Source: Brevibacterium sp. p3-SID960 (GTDB lineage: Bacteria > Actinomycetota > Actinomycetes > Actinomycetales > Brevibacteriaceae). Taken from it: a stretch of 60,209 nt of DNA. The notes under the pieces are model-generated. The model was not told the origin of the DNA. It ran no database searches and worked only from the letters and a program-made list of their open reading frames with translations. Location: the NCBI RefSeq assembly GCF_025144725.1, contig NZ_JALXKS010000014.1, forward strand, positions 1 through 60,209, read 5' to 3'. Positions 49,598-58,287 of this stretch are shown here, piece by piece; within the stretch, counting starts at the first letter, position 1; each line of letters opens with the position of its first letter. Both the position numbers and the translations under genes were made by a program.

Positions 49598-49873
49598 GTC
49601 TCCCCTGATGCGCGTGGTTGACGCCGCCGAGGCGGTGGCCGTAGGCGGCGAGCGGACCTCCTGTCGGCAGTGACGGAAGGCAGATCGTGGCACGCCTGCG
49701 GCGGGGGTGCTGGCAGGTGGACGCAGCGACGGGGCAGTCGTGAGTCTGCGGGCCGATGCACAATGCCGGCGGCCGACCGACGAGAGCACCACACTACTCC
49801 GGTGGCCGCCAGATGCCTATAGCCGCATGGGTGTTCTCGCTCACAGCGAACCGGGGTGCCGTAATCTGGCATC

Positions 49874-50293
49874 ATGCGTCTGCGTGTGGGAGCCTACTGC
49901 GTCATCGTCGATGACGAGCGTCGCCGGCTCATGTCCCGCTGGATCGAAGGACCCGTGCCGCTGTGGTCGATGCCCGGCGGCGGACTCGAGGAGGGTGAGG
50001 ATCCGGCCGATGCCGCCGTGCGCGAGGTGTATGAGGAGACCGGCTATGAGGTCGCCTTGGGTGAGCTGCTCGGCATCGATTCGCTCGTGGTGCCCGGTGA
50101 GCGCCGGCTCAAACCCGGGAAGACTTTGCACGCACTGCGCATCATCTACACCGCCAGAGTCACCGGCGGGCAGCTGCGCCACGAGGTCGGCGGCTCGAGC
50201 GACCGGGCGGCCTGGATCCCACTCGATGAGCTGGCTGACCTGCCGCAGGTGGGGCTCGTGAAGGTCGCGGTGGAGATGGCGGGACTGGGCTGA
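49874..50293 (+). CDS. NUDIX hydrolase
   Basis: 139 residues. Complete Nudix box G-x5-E-x7-R-E-x2-E-E-x-G (GGLEEGEDPADAAVREVYEE, then TGYE). Hydrolyses a nucleoside diphosphate linked to another group; substrate unknown. The ATG lies 6 bp after TAATCT (49862-49867), so the mRNA is probably leaderless. Confidence 0.88.
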   Translation: MRLRVGAYCVIVDDERRRLMSRWIEGPVPLWSMPGGGLEEGEDPADAAVREVYEETGYEVALGELLGIDSLVVPGERRLKPGKTLHALRIIYTARVTGGQLRHEVGGSSDRAAWIPLDELADLPQVGLVKVAVEMAGLG

Positions 50294-50297
50294 CGAG

Positions 50298-50522
50298 ATG
50301 AACAGCTCCCCGACATCCCCCGACATCGCCCCAGGTCACCGCGCTCAGGGCGGCCCCGCTCCCAGCGGCCGGAAGCCCCGCGCTCCGCTGGCGCTGCGCA
50401 TCACTGCGAGCGTCTCCGGTCTCGTGCTCGCCGTTGCGGTCGTCCGGCGGTCAGACTCTCGGCGAGCAGATCCTCAGCTGTGCTTGCCGGGTTCGCGCGG
50501 CTTGACCGGCACGATCTCGTGA
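50298..50522 (+). other. Possible N-terminal stub of a membrane or exported protein
   Basis: A 74-codon frame beginning 4 bp after the NUDIX stop. It has a Pro-rich basic start, then one hydrophobic segment (LALRITASVSGLVLAVAVV), then nonsense overlapping the convergent gene. It looks like the start of an exported protein whose remainder has been lost. No ribosome-binding site beyond GACGAG, and no family. Low certainty. Confidence 0.25.
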
Positions 50523-51181
50523 TCACTGCCCATGACCGCCTCGACCGAACCGAGCGCTTCGATCTCCCCGAGCAGCGCCAGCGTCGGGCGCATGAGCTTG
50601 AGCCGCTGCGCCTCCTCCTCGGCGATGATGTGCCGGACATTCATCCACTCGGAGTTCTCGGCCTCGGTCGTCTGATGCACCGCAGCATCGGCATCTTCCG
50701 GGGCCGTCACGAAGAAGTAGGTGTCGAAGCGGCGGGACCGCCCCGGCGGGGTCACCCAGTTCGCCCACGGCTTGAGATCCTCAGCCGCCAGCACAACGCC
50801 GGCCTCCTCGGCGACCTCGCGCATCGCACACGCCATGAGCGTCCGGGCGCCTCCGGGCAGTTCGGCACACGCACTCAAGTGCCACGCCTGCTCATGGGTG
50901 TCCACCACCTCGGGCGCGGTCGCCAGGCTCGCCCCGGTCGTCTCATCGACCGGATCGACCCGGCCACCGGGGTAGACGACGACGCCTGCGGCGAAGTCCA
51001 TCGTCGCCACCCGGTGCTGGACGAAGACCTCCAGGCCCTCATCACCGTCGCGGATGAGCAGCACACTGACGGCCGGGCGGACGGGCACGGCGTGCGGGTC
51101 GGCGGGCATGACGGTCGCATCGGTGATGTCGACGACGTCGGAGCGGTCGGTTCCCTCCGGGCCGAGATTGCGGACCATCAT
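50474..51181 (-). CDS. NUDIX hydrolase with interrupted Nudix box
   Basis: 235 residues. The GG of the box (VVYPGGRVDP) and the REVAEEAGV part are separated by about 45 residues, as in NUDT19/acyl-CoA diphosphatase-like members. The start could be either of two adjacent ATGs; GGAGG lies 4 bp before the second (51178). Probable diphosphatase for CoA or similar; not certain. Confidence 0.8.
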   Translation of the reverse strand: MMVRNLGPEGTDRSDVVDITDATVMPADPHAVPVRPAVSVLLIRDGDEGLEVFVQHRVATMDFAAGVVVYPGGRVDPVDETTGASLATAPEVVDTHEQAWHLSACAELPGGARTLMACAMREVAEEAGVVLAAEDLKPWANWVTPPGRSRRFDTYFFVTAPEDADAAVHQTTEAENSEWMNVRHIIAEEEAQRLKLMRPTLALLGEIEALGSVEAVMGSDHEIVPVKPREPGKHS

Positions 51182-51355
51182 GCCTCCAGTCAGCGGTCAC
51201 CAGATGTGTCGTCTGTCACCCTAACCCATTAGACTGACCAGGGACGCGGCGGGCCACAGGTGCCGGCCGCGGCCTGATGCAAGACGACTGCGGCCTGCCA
51301 CGGTGCCAATCGAGCGGGCTGCGCAAGTGCCGCCTGCGGCGATGAAGGAGTAGCA

Positions 51356-51814
51356 ATGGTGCGTGAGATCAACGGGATCGCCGAGCTGGAGAAGCTCGTG
51401 GGACACGAGGTCGGGTCAAGCGACTGGGTGACGATCGACCAGGATCGGATTCAGCTGTTCGCCGATGCGACCGACGACCACCAGTGGATCCACCTCGATG
51501 AGGAGAAGGCCAAGGCCGGCCCGTTCGGCGGTACGATCGCCCACGGCTTCCTCACCCTGTCGCTGCTGCCGATGCTCTCGCAGCGCACCGTCGACGTCAC
51601 CGGCATGAAGATGAAGATCAACTACGGACTCAACAAGGTCCGCTTCCCGCAGCCGGTGCCCTCCGGCGCCCGCATCCGCGACACCATCACCCTTGACAGC
51701 GTCGAGCGCAAGGACGCCGGCGTCATGGTCATCATGACCCACGTCATCGAGATCGACGGCGCTGAGCGCCCGGCCTGCATCGCCGAAAGTGTGTCGCTCA
51801 TGGTCGAACAGTGA
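51356..51814 (+). CDS. MaoC-like dehydratase
   Basis: 152 residues, hot-dog fold. Hydratase-2 motif: [14 protein letters not shown] with catalytic Asp and His, then [15 protein letters not shown]. Hydrates or dehydrates (R)-3-hydroxyacyl/enoyl thioesters. ATG with AAGGAG upstream. The stop overlaps the GTG of the FabG-like gene (GTGA), so the two products should act on the same chain. Confidence 0.9.
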   Translation: MVREINGIAELEKLVGHEVGSSDWVTIDQDRIQLFADATDDHQWIHLDEEKAKAGPFGGTIAHGFLTLSLLPMLSQRTVDVTGMKMKINYGLNKVRFPQPVPSGARIRDTITLDSVERKDAGVMVIMTHVIEIDGAERPACIAESVSLMVEQ

Positions 51815-52560
51815 GCTCCGGGCTGCTCGCTGGGCGCACCGCCGTCATCACCGGTGCCGCCCAGGGGCTCGGGTTCGCCATCGCCGATGCGTATGCCGCC
51901 GCAGGTGCGAACCTCGTGCTGGGAGACCTCAACGGGTCGGCCGTCGCCGCGGCGGCGGAGCGTCTGGACATCGGTGAGCGTGCTATCGGTCTCGGCTGCG
52001 ATGTCGTCGCCCTGGCCGATGTCGAAGCCCTGTGCCAGAAGGCCGTCGATGCCTTCGGTGCGCTCGATGTCATGGTCAACAATGCCGGCATCACCCGCGA
52101 TGCGACGATGCGCAAGATGACTGAGGAGCAGTTCGACCAGGTCATCTCCGTGCACCTGCGCGGGACGTGGAACGGGCTCAGAACCGCCGCAGGTCTCATG
52201 CGCGGGCAGGAGTCAGGCGGCTCGATCGTCAACGTCTCCTCGATCTCCGGCAAGGTCGGCAATCCGGGGCAGACGAACTACTCGGCGGCCAAAGCCGGGG
52301 TCGTCGGGATGACGAAGGCCGCATGCAAGGAGGTCGGCTTCGCCGGCGTGCGCGTCAACGCGATCCAGCCCGGCCTCATCCGCACCCCGATGATCGAGGC
52401 GATGCGGGACGATGTGCTGGCCCAGCGATTGACCGAGATCCCGCTCGGCCGCTTCGGCGAACCGGCCGAGGTCGCGCAGGTCGCGCTGTTCCTCGCCTCG
52501 GACATGTCGAGCTACATGACCGGCACCGTGCTGGAGATCTCCGGCGGCCGCAATCTGTGA
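51811..52560 (+). CDS. 3-oxoacyl-thioester reductase (FabG-like SDR)
   Basis: 249 residues, classical [11 protein letters not shown] cofactor motif, NNAGITRD, Ser in [10 protein letters not shown], Tyr-x3-Lys in [13 protein letters not shown]. Likely reduces 3-oxoacyl-CoA or -ACP to the (R)-3-hydroxy form, the substrate of the MaoC protein upstream. GTG start overlaps that gene by four bases. Confidence 0.9.
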   Translation: MSSGLLAGRTAVITGAAQGLGFAIADAYAAAGANLVLGDLNGSAVAAAAERLDIGERAIGLGCDVVALADVEALCQKAVDAFGALDVMVNNAGITRDATMRKMTEEQFDQVISVHLRGTWNGLRTAAGLMRGQESGGSIVNVSSISGKVGNPGQTNYSAAKAGVVGMTKAACKEVGFAGVRVNAIQPGLIRTPMIEAMRDDVLAQRLTEIPLGRFGEPAEVAQVALFLASDMSSYMTGTVLEISGGRNL

Positions 52561-52599
52561 GGCCAGCGCGTCGGGCTGATGGCGGGCCCGGGGCTGGGT

Positions 52600-52740
52600 T
52601 CACAGCGCCGGGGTGTCGGCCAGATTCGCCCCCGGGAGCTGAAAGTCCCTGATGTTGCGGGTGACGATCGTCAAATCATGTCCCACAGCAGTGGCTGTCG
52701 GCCAGGCTTCGGGTGCATGTGCGGCGGTCAGCGCAACTCG
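52600..52740 (-). pseudogene. C-terminal remnant of a VapC/FitB-type PIN toxin
   Basis: The frame ends TAVGHDLTIVTRNIRDFQLP and GANLADTPAL, the usual last strand and helix of PIN-domain ribonucleases (TRN..DF). Everything upstream, including the first acidic residues, is absent and no antitoxin is present. Non-functional relic. Confidence 0.65.
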
Positions 52741-52781
52741 ACGAAGCACATGATGCGGTGGGGTGGGAGTGCCTTCCCATA

Positions 52782-52798
52782 ATACCCCTATAGGGTAT
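52782..52798. promoter_or_regulatory. CsoR-like copper operator
   Basis: ATACCCCTATAGGGTAT: arms ATACCC and GGGTAT around CTATA, with TATATG just after. This G-tract/AT pattern is that of CsoR-family copper-sensing repressor sites. It lies about 90 bp before the CopB start and probably overlaps its promoter. No csoR gene is present in the window. Confidence 0.7.
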
Positions 52799-52885
52799 AT
52801 GATCACGGTGTTCGAGTCGTTCGCAATGACGACGCAGCAGCCTCACCGCCACGTTCGCGACGGTCCCGACCCACCGGAGGGAAGA

Positions 52886-55069
52886 ATGAACGAACACCTC
52901 GCCCATTCAGGCGACCGCACAGACGGCAGCCAAGCCGACCACGTCGCCGGCCGTAAGCACGCCGACGCCGAGAGCCACTCCCAGCACGGCGGGCACAACC
53001 ACGGCGGTCACAGTGGGCACGGCGAGCACGGCGGTCACGGTGGGCATGGTCACGGCGGTCACAGTGGGCATGGCGAGCACGCAGGTCACGGAGACCATGT
53101 GCGGCAGTTCCGGCGGCTGTTCTGGACCATGCTCGTCCTCGCCGTCCCGGTCGTCGGCTTCAACGCAATGTTCGCTCATCTGCTCGGCTACCAGCTGCCT
53201 GACGCCGCCTGGGTGCCGTGGGTGTCGCCGGTGCTGGGTACCGTCATGTACGTCTGGGGCGGCTGGCCCTTCCTCACCGGGGCTGTCTCCGAGATCCGGT
53301 CGCGCGCCCCCGGCATGATGCTGCTGATTGCGCTGGCCATCACCGTTGCCTTCCTCTCGTCCTGGGGTGCCAGCCTGCGCCTGCTCGATCATGAGCTGAA
53401 CTTCTGGTGGGAGCTGGCGCTGCTGGTCGTCATCATGCTGCTCGGCCACTGGATCGAGATGCGCTCACTGGCCCAGACCACCTCGGCGCTGGATTCGCTG
53501 GCAGCGCTGCTGCCCGATGAGGCGGAGAAGCTCGTCGGTGACGAGGTCGTCGCTGTTGCACCGGCTGACCTGGTCGTCGGAGATGTGACGATTGTGCGCC
53601 CGGGATCTGCCGTGCCTGCTGACGGCACGATCATCGACGGCTCAGCCTCCATGGACGAGTCAATGGTCACCGGTGAGTCAGCCACCGTCCGCAGGCAGAC
53701 AGGAGACCCCGTTGTCGCCGGCACGGTCGCCACAGATTCCGGACTCCGGGTCGAAGTGACCGCAACCGGAGATGACACCGCGCTGGCCGGGATCCGGAAA
53801 CTCGTGACCGACGCGCAGTCCTCGTCCTCACGCGCGCAGCGGATCGCCGATGTCGCTGCCGCCTGGCTGTTCTGGTTCGCCCTCGGCGCCGCTGTCATCA
53901 CTGCGGTGGTGTGGTCGCTGTTCGGGATGCCCAGCGCAGCTGTGGTGCGCGCCATCACCGTCCTCGTCATCGCCTGCCCGCACGCCTTGGGCCTGGCGAT
54001 CCCGCTTGTCGTGTCCATTGCCACTGAGCGCGCCGCCCGCGGCGGTGTCCTCATCAAGGATCGGCTCGCCCTGGAGTCCATGCGCAGCGTCGACGCCGTG
54101 CTGTTCGACAAGACCGGGACCTTGACCAGGGGCGAACCCACCGTCACCGGCAGCGCGCCCGTCGGCAACCGCACCGGCGACGAGGTGCTCGCGCTGGCTG
54201 CCGCCGCCGAGGCCGACAGCGAGCACCCCTTGGCGCGGGCCATCACGGCAGCCGCCGCTGCTCGCGGCCTGGACGTTCCCGCCGCCCGGGAGTTCACGTC
54301 CTCCCCGGCAGTCGGCGTACGTGCACGCGTCGGCGAGGCAGTCATCGAAGTCGGCGGCCCTTATCTGCTGGAGCAGAGCGGCCAGCAGGAACTTCCGGTC
54401 GCCCAGCAGTGGCGTGGCGAAGGCGCCATCATCCTCCACGTGCTGGCCGACGGCGCCGTCATCGGTGCGCTGCGGCTGGCCGATGAGATCCGCGCGGAAT
54501 CCCACGATGCCGTCGCTGCTCTGCATGCAGCCGGGGTGCAGGTCGTGATGATCACCGGTGACGCACAGGCGGTTGCCGACTCCGTCGCAGCAGAGCTCGG
54601 CATAGACCGGGTGTTCGCCGGCGTCCGGCCCGAGGACAAAGCCGCCACAGTGAAGGAGCTCCAGCGTGAGGGCAGGCGGGTGGCGATGGTCGGGGACGGC
54701 GTCAACGATGCTCCCGCGCTCGCCCAGGCAGACGTCGGCGTCGCGATCGGTGCGGGCACCGATGTGGCGATCGGCTCCGCTGGTGTCATCCTCGCCTCGT
54801 CTGATCCGCGTTCGGTGCTCTCGGTATTCGAGCTGTCCCGTGCGACGTACCGGAAGATGAAGCAGAACCTGTGGTGGGCTGCTGGCTACAACCTCATCGC
54901 GGTTCCGCTTGCCGCCGGCGCACTGGCCCCGGTCGGCTTCGTGCTGCCGATGAGCATCGGCGCGATTCTCATGTCCGCCTCCACAGTCGTGGTGGCGCTC
55001 AACGCGCAGCTGCTGCGCCGTCTCGACCTCTCACCGGCTGCCAGCACCGCTGCAGTGCTCGAGTCCTGA
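52886..55069 (+). CDS. copB: CopB-type copper-translocating P1B-ATPase with His-rich N-terminus
   Basis: 727 residues. The N-terminal 75 residues are a His/Gly-rich metal-binding tail (HGGHSGHGEHGGHGGHGHGG) instead of CxxC domains. Ion motif CPH in IACPHALGLAI defines the P1B-3 (CopB) group, exporting Cu and possibly Ag. Phosphorylation site DKTGTLT, actuator TGES, and hinge GDGVNDAPALAQAD are intact; about eight helices. ATG at 52886 with GGAGG 5 bp upstream is preferred over an upstream ATG that would place the operator inside the gene. Confidence 0.93.
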   Translation: MNEHLAHSGDRTDGSQADHVAGRKHADAESHSQHGGHNHGGHSGHGEHGGHGGHGHGGHSGHGEHAGHGDHVRQFRRLFWTMLVLAVPVVGFNAMFAHLLGYQLPDAAWVPWVSPVLGTVMYVWGGWPFLTGAVSEIRSRAPGMMLLIALAITVAFLSSWGASLRLLDHELNFWWELALLVVIMLLGHWIEMRSLAQTTSALDSLAALLPDEAEKLVGDEVVAVAPADLVVGDVTIVRPGSAVPADGTIIDGSASMDESMVTGESATVRRQTGDPVVAGTVATDSGLRVEVTATGDDTALAGIRKLVTDAQSSSSRAQRIADVAAAWLFWFALGAAVITAVVWSLFGMPSAAVVRAITVLVIACPHALGLAIPLVVSIATERAARGGVLIKDRLALESMRSVDAVLFDKTGTLTRGEPTVTGSAPVGNRTGDEVLALAAAAEADSEHPLARAITAAAAARGLDVPAAREFTSSPAVGVRARVGEAVIEVGGPYLLEQSGQQELPVAQQWRGEGAIILHVLADGAVIGALRLADEIRAESHDAVAALHAAGVQVVMITGDAQAVADSVAAELGIDRVFAGVRPEDKAATVKELQREGRRVAMVGDGVNDAPALAQADVGVAIGAGTDVAIGSAGVILASSDPRSVLSVFELSRATYRKMKQNLWWAAGYNLIAVPLAAGALAPVGFVLPMSIGAILMSASTVVVALNAQLLRRLDLSPAASTAAVLES

Positions 55070-55145
55070 CGCACAGAACCGGATGAGGTCAGTGAAAATA
55101 AGATTCCTCTTCGTGGTTACCAGTCACCGGAGGCGAGTCAAGGGG

Positions 55146-55928
55146 TCAACCGGCGCGAAGTTCCTCAGCGATCTTGGCGGCAGCGGCCTGCAGTAGCGGA
55201 ACCGCCCTGTCAGCGAACTTCTGATCCACCCTGCTCGTCGGCCCGGAGACCGAGATCGCCATCGGCGTCGGCGCCTCGGGTACGGCGACCGCGAAGCAGC
55301 GCACCCCGAGCTCCTGCTCCTGCTCATCGACGGCATAACCCTGCTGGCGAATCCGCTCCAGCTCGGCTTCGAGCGCCTCGACCGTGCCGATGCTGTGCGA
55401 CGTCGGCGTCGGCATGCCGGCGGTCGCGACGATGCGGCGGACCTGCTCGGCGGGAAGTCCGGCGAGGATCGCCTTGCCCACTCCGGTGTCGTGGGTGTGC
55501 GTCCGGCGCCCGACTTCGGTGAACATCCGCATCTGCTGCTGCGAGGGCACCTGGTCTGCATAGACGACCATGTCGCCATCGAGCACCGCGACATTCGCGC
55601 TTTCTCTCAGGTTCTGGACGAGGGTGCGCAGGTAGGGGCGGGCGATAGCGCCCAGCTGCTCGCCGGCCAGGTTCCCGAGGCGGATGAGGCCAGGGCCCAG
55701 GGCGTAGCCCCGGTCCGGGAGCTGGCGGACGGCACCGAGACCCACGAGGGTCTTGAGTAGGCGATGGATCGTGGGCATGGGCAGGTCGACGGCCGCGCCC
55801 AGTCCGCTGAGCGTGGTGTGGCCACCGGCGTCTGCGATGAGGTTCAGCAGGTCAAAGGCGCGCTCGACGGACTGGACGCCGCCCCTGGCGGGGCGGCTGG
55901 GTGATGTTTCGTCTGCGTTGCGCGACAT
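55146..55928 (-). CDS. IclR family transcriptional regulator
   Basis: 260 residues: N-terminal winged helix (VQSVERAFDLLNLIADAGG, LPMPTIHRLLKTL) and the C-terminal effector domain (HDTGVGKAILAGLP, GVRCFAVAVPEAP with the conserved Cys). Probably controls carbon-source use; effector unknown. ATG preceded by AGGAGGGAC at 12 bp. Divergent from a decayed malic enzyme gene, whose control region still carries a tandem 22-bp repeat. Confidence 0.9.
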   Translation of the reverse strand: MSRNADETSPSRPARGGVQSVERAFDLLNLIADAGGHTTLSGLGAAVDLPMPTIHRLLKTLVGLGAVRQLPDRGYALGPGLIRLGNLAGEQLGAIARPYLRTLVQNLRESANVAVLDGDMVVYADQVPSQQQMRMFTEVGRRTHTHDTGVGKAILAGLPAEQVRRIVATAGMPTPTSHSIGTVEALEAELERIRQQGYAVDEQEQELGVRCFAVAVPEAPTPMAISVSGPTSRVDQKFADRAVPLLQAAAAKIAEELRAG

Positions 55929-56063
55929 GGTGCGAGGTCCCTCCTGGGGAGAAGTGGGCCGAGGTCCCGGTGAGCTGCACGGCGGGGCGGGGCTCAGCGT
56001 GCCTGTGAAACAGATTGTGAGATGAGTCTATCGGCTGGTCGATTTTTCGAATAGCAGAAGGAA

Positions 56064-56107
56064 TTGATCGGCATGCGGAAACCCGTTGATCGACATACGA
56101 AAACCCG
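56064..56107. promoter_or_regulatory. Tandem 22-bp repeat, candidate IclR operator
   Basis: Copies at 56064-56085 and 56086-56107 both begin TTGATCG and end AAACCCG, with 3 differences; each holds CAT(A/G)CG(A/G)AAA. A related TTTTTCGAATAG lies just upstream (56043-56054) in the inverse sense. It is between the divergent IclR gene and the malic enzyme stub. Confidence 0.6.
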
Positions 56108-56128
56108 AACCTTGTGGAGAGGACCCCC

Positions 56129-56353
56129 ATGGCTGCACCGAGCCCCGGATATTCGATCACACTGCGGGTGTCCGCACCTTCTTCCTGCGCCTCGGCAAAA
56201 GGCGCGAAGCAGTGGCAAAGGCGCCGCTGCGCTATCGCGACGACCATGCCGTTGTGCAGGTGCGACGGGCCCCGCATACTTCCGCTGTGGAGCATCGCCC
56301 TCGTCGCCGCCCGTTCGTCTCACGCTCATGTCTTTGTCAGCCGACGCCTGTAG
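56129..56353 (+). pseudogene. N-terminal stub of an NAD-malic enzyme
   Basis: ATG with GGAGAGG 6 bp upstream, then MAAPSPGYSITLRVSAPSS, which I recognise as the ACT-like N-terminus of actinobacterial NAD-dependent malic enzymes. After about 20 residues the sequence becomes basic and meaningless in every frame, with no malic enzyme core. So the gene is lost while promoter, leader and start remain. Confidence 0.55.
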
Positions 56354-56444
56354 CCTGAGGAGTGCAGCAGCTCGTTCACCAGCTGACACTTGAGCGCCCG
56401 GTCGGCGCCGGCCGCGGCGACGCCACGCAGATTGCGAGAGACCC

Positions 56445-58082
56445 GTGAACTCCACAGCACTGAGAGTCGCGATCGTCGGGGGAGGCCCCAGGGGCCTCTA
56501 CGCCCTGGAAAGCCTGTCGGCAGCTGTGCGCGACCACCCGGCTGCCGGCCAGCGGCACCTCCATGTCGACATCTACGAACAGGACACCCCAGGCGCCGGG
56601 CGCATCTGGCGCACCGACCAGCCCAGCTGCTTCGTCCTCAACGTCACCTCAGCGATCGTCAGCGCCTGGCCGGCTTCCCGCGCCGCCGCCAGCAAGGCCC
56701 GCAAGTCCTTCTCCGCATGGGCTGAGGTTCATGCCCCCGAGCATCGCCTCGACCCGTTCCCGCCGCGCGCAGCCATCGGCGCCTACCTCGCGTGGGCATT
56801 CGAGACCGTCATCGCCGAGCTGCCCGAGTCGATGACCGTCACCGTCGTGCCTGCGCGGGTGCGCCGGCTGTGCCGCGCTGCCGAGGGCTGGCAGGTCCAC
56901 GCCGAGCCCGAGGTACGGGAACCGTACGACGAAGTGCTGCTGTCCACCGGCCACGCCCGCCGCCACAGCCGACCACTGACCACCCGTGACGTCCACGATG
57001 AGACCCGCACGCTCAGCCACGACGACTACTCGACCGTCGCGCGCATCTCACCCGGCCAGCGGGTGCTCACCAGCGGGGCGGCGCTGACGTTCATCGACTT
57101 CGCGCTCATGGTCACTGAGAACCGCTGCGGGCACTTCGAACGCAACGTCGTCACCGGCGACCTCATCTACCGCGCCTGCGGAGCCGAGCCGGTGCTGCTG
57201 CCGACCTGCCTGTCCGGCCGCTTCTACAACGCCAAGCCGCCGAGCTTCTGCATCCCCGCCGAGGGCGGCCAGCAGCAGGCCGACCTTGACGAGCTCACCG
57301 GCCATCACGCCGCCGCACTCGCCGACGACGCGAGCCCGCGCGAGGTCGCGGCCGCGCTGCGTCACCTGGCAGCCGACATCCTCATCGGCCGGCCCGGTGC
57401 GTGGGAGGATCCTGCCGGCGCCGAGGCGGTCGCTGCCGTCGACGAGACCGCTGAGTCCGGCTGGGGTCCGGGTCTGGCGACCTCGGCGAAGGCCGCACTG
57501 GAGCGTTCGGTGCTCATTGCCCGCGGCCTGCAGGCTCCCGATGCCGAGTGTGCCCTCGGCCAGGCCTGGACGGGTCTGCTGCCCCGGATCCGTGAGGTGC
57601 TGTCCTTCCGCACCCACGACCCGGCCCAGTGGGAGGAGTTCCTGGCGCTGAGCGCGAAGCTCATGCGCTTTGCCGAGGGCCCGCCGCTGGTGAATGCCGA
57701 GAAGCTGCTCGCCCTCGTCCGCGCTGGGGTCATCGACCTGGAGATGATGAGCCCAGGACCAGGGGAGGAGGCCGCGCACATGTTCGGCCACCCGGACCTG
57801 CACGTGCTCGCCGTGCTCGCCCCGCCCGGCGCGGTGCACGCCCGCACCGAGGTCATCGACTCGCTCATCGCCGAGGGAATCGTCGCCAAACCGGCCGTCC
57901 AGCGCGGCATCCAGGTCACCGAATCGCTCCAGCTCGTCGGCGCCGACGGCCAGCCGGTGCCCGGGCTCTCGGCGATCGGCCGGGCGACAGAGGACTGGAC
58001 GATCGGCAATGACTCCCTCAACCGGGCCACCCTGCCCGAACCCGAGGTGTGGGCCGCCCGGATCGCTGCCAGCCTGCGCTGA
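56445..58082 (+). CDS. FAD/NAD(P)-binding protein
   Basis: 545 residues. Starts with the FAD dinucleotide motif VAIVGGGPRGLYALE and matches FAD/NAD(P)-binding domain 9 (DIYEQDTPGAGRIWRTDQP; VLLSTGHA; ATEDWTIGNDSLNR near the end). Probably a flavin-dependent oxidoreductase of unknown substrate; proteins of this group occur near hydroxylase and natural-product genes. GTG start with GCGAGAG upstream. Confidence 0.8.
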   Translation: MNSTALRVAIVGGGPRGLYALESLSAAVRDHPAAGQRHLHVDIYEQDTPGAGRIWRTDQPSCFVLNVTSAIVSAWPASRAAASKARKSFSAWAEVHAPEHRLDPFPPRAAIGAYLAWAFETVIAELPESMTVTVVPARVRRLCRAAEGWQVHAEPEVREPYDEVLLSTGHARRHSRPLTTRDVHDETRTLSHDDYSTVARISPGQRVLTSGAALTFIDFALMVTENRCGHFERNVVTGDLIYRACGAEPVLLPTCLSGRFYNAKPPSFCIPAEGGQQQADLDELTGHHAAALADDASPREVAAALRHLAADILIGRPGAWEDPAGAEAVAAVDETAESGWGPGLATSAKAALERSVLIARGLQAPDAECALGQAWTGLLPRIREVLSFRTHDPAQWEEFLALSAKLMRFAEGPPLVNAEKLLALVRAGVIDLEMMSPGPGEEAAHMFGHPDLHVLAVLAPPGAVHARTEVIDSLIAEGIVAKPAVQRGIQVTESLQLVGADGQPVPGLSAIGRATEDWTIGNDSLNRATLPEPEVWAARIAASLR

Positions 58083-58240
58083 GGCGGTCATCGCCTCGGG
58101 AACGAGACGACCGCCTCCGGAACGAGACGACCGCCTCGGGAACGAGACGACCGCCTCGGGAACGAGACGACCGCCTCGGGAACGAGACGACCGCCTCGGG
58201 TCCGGGACTATCGCCTCGGGTCCGGGACCACTGCTGCGGC
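58081..58240. repeat. 20-bp tandem repeat array
   Basis: Unit AACGAGACGACCGCCTCGGG. Five near-identical copies fill 58101-58200 (one base differs in the first), with diverged copies before (58081-58100) and after (58201-58240, TCCGGGAC replacing AACGAGAC). It occupies the gap between the FAD protein stop and cls and contains the ACCGCCTCGG core also found dispersed in the window. Confidence 0.9.
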
Positions 58241-58287
58241 AGGGGATGCGCCAGCGCGGCCGCAGCGGCGGCCAGTAGGATGGAGCG

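Noticed and set aside
53389..54345. Long leftward open frame opposite the copper ATPase
   Set aside because: Shadow frame of the GC-rich ATPase gene; composition (Ser, Thr, Ala) and lack of any motif show it is not real.
58081..58240. CRISPR array
   Set aside because: Units are 20 bp in direct contact with no unique spacers, and no cas genes are present.
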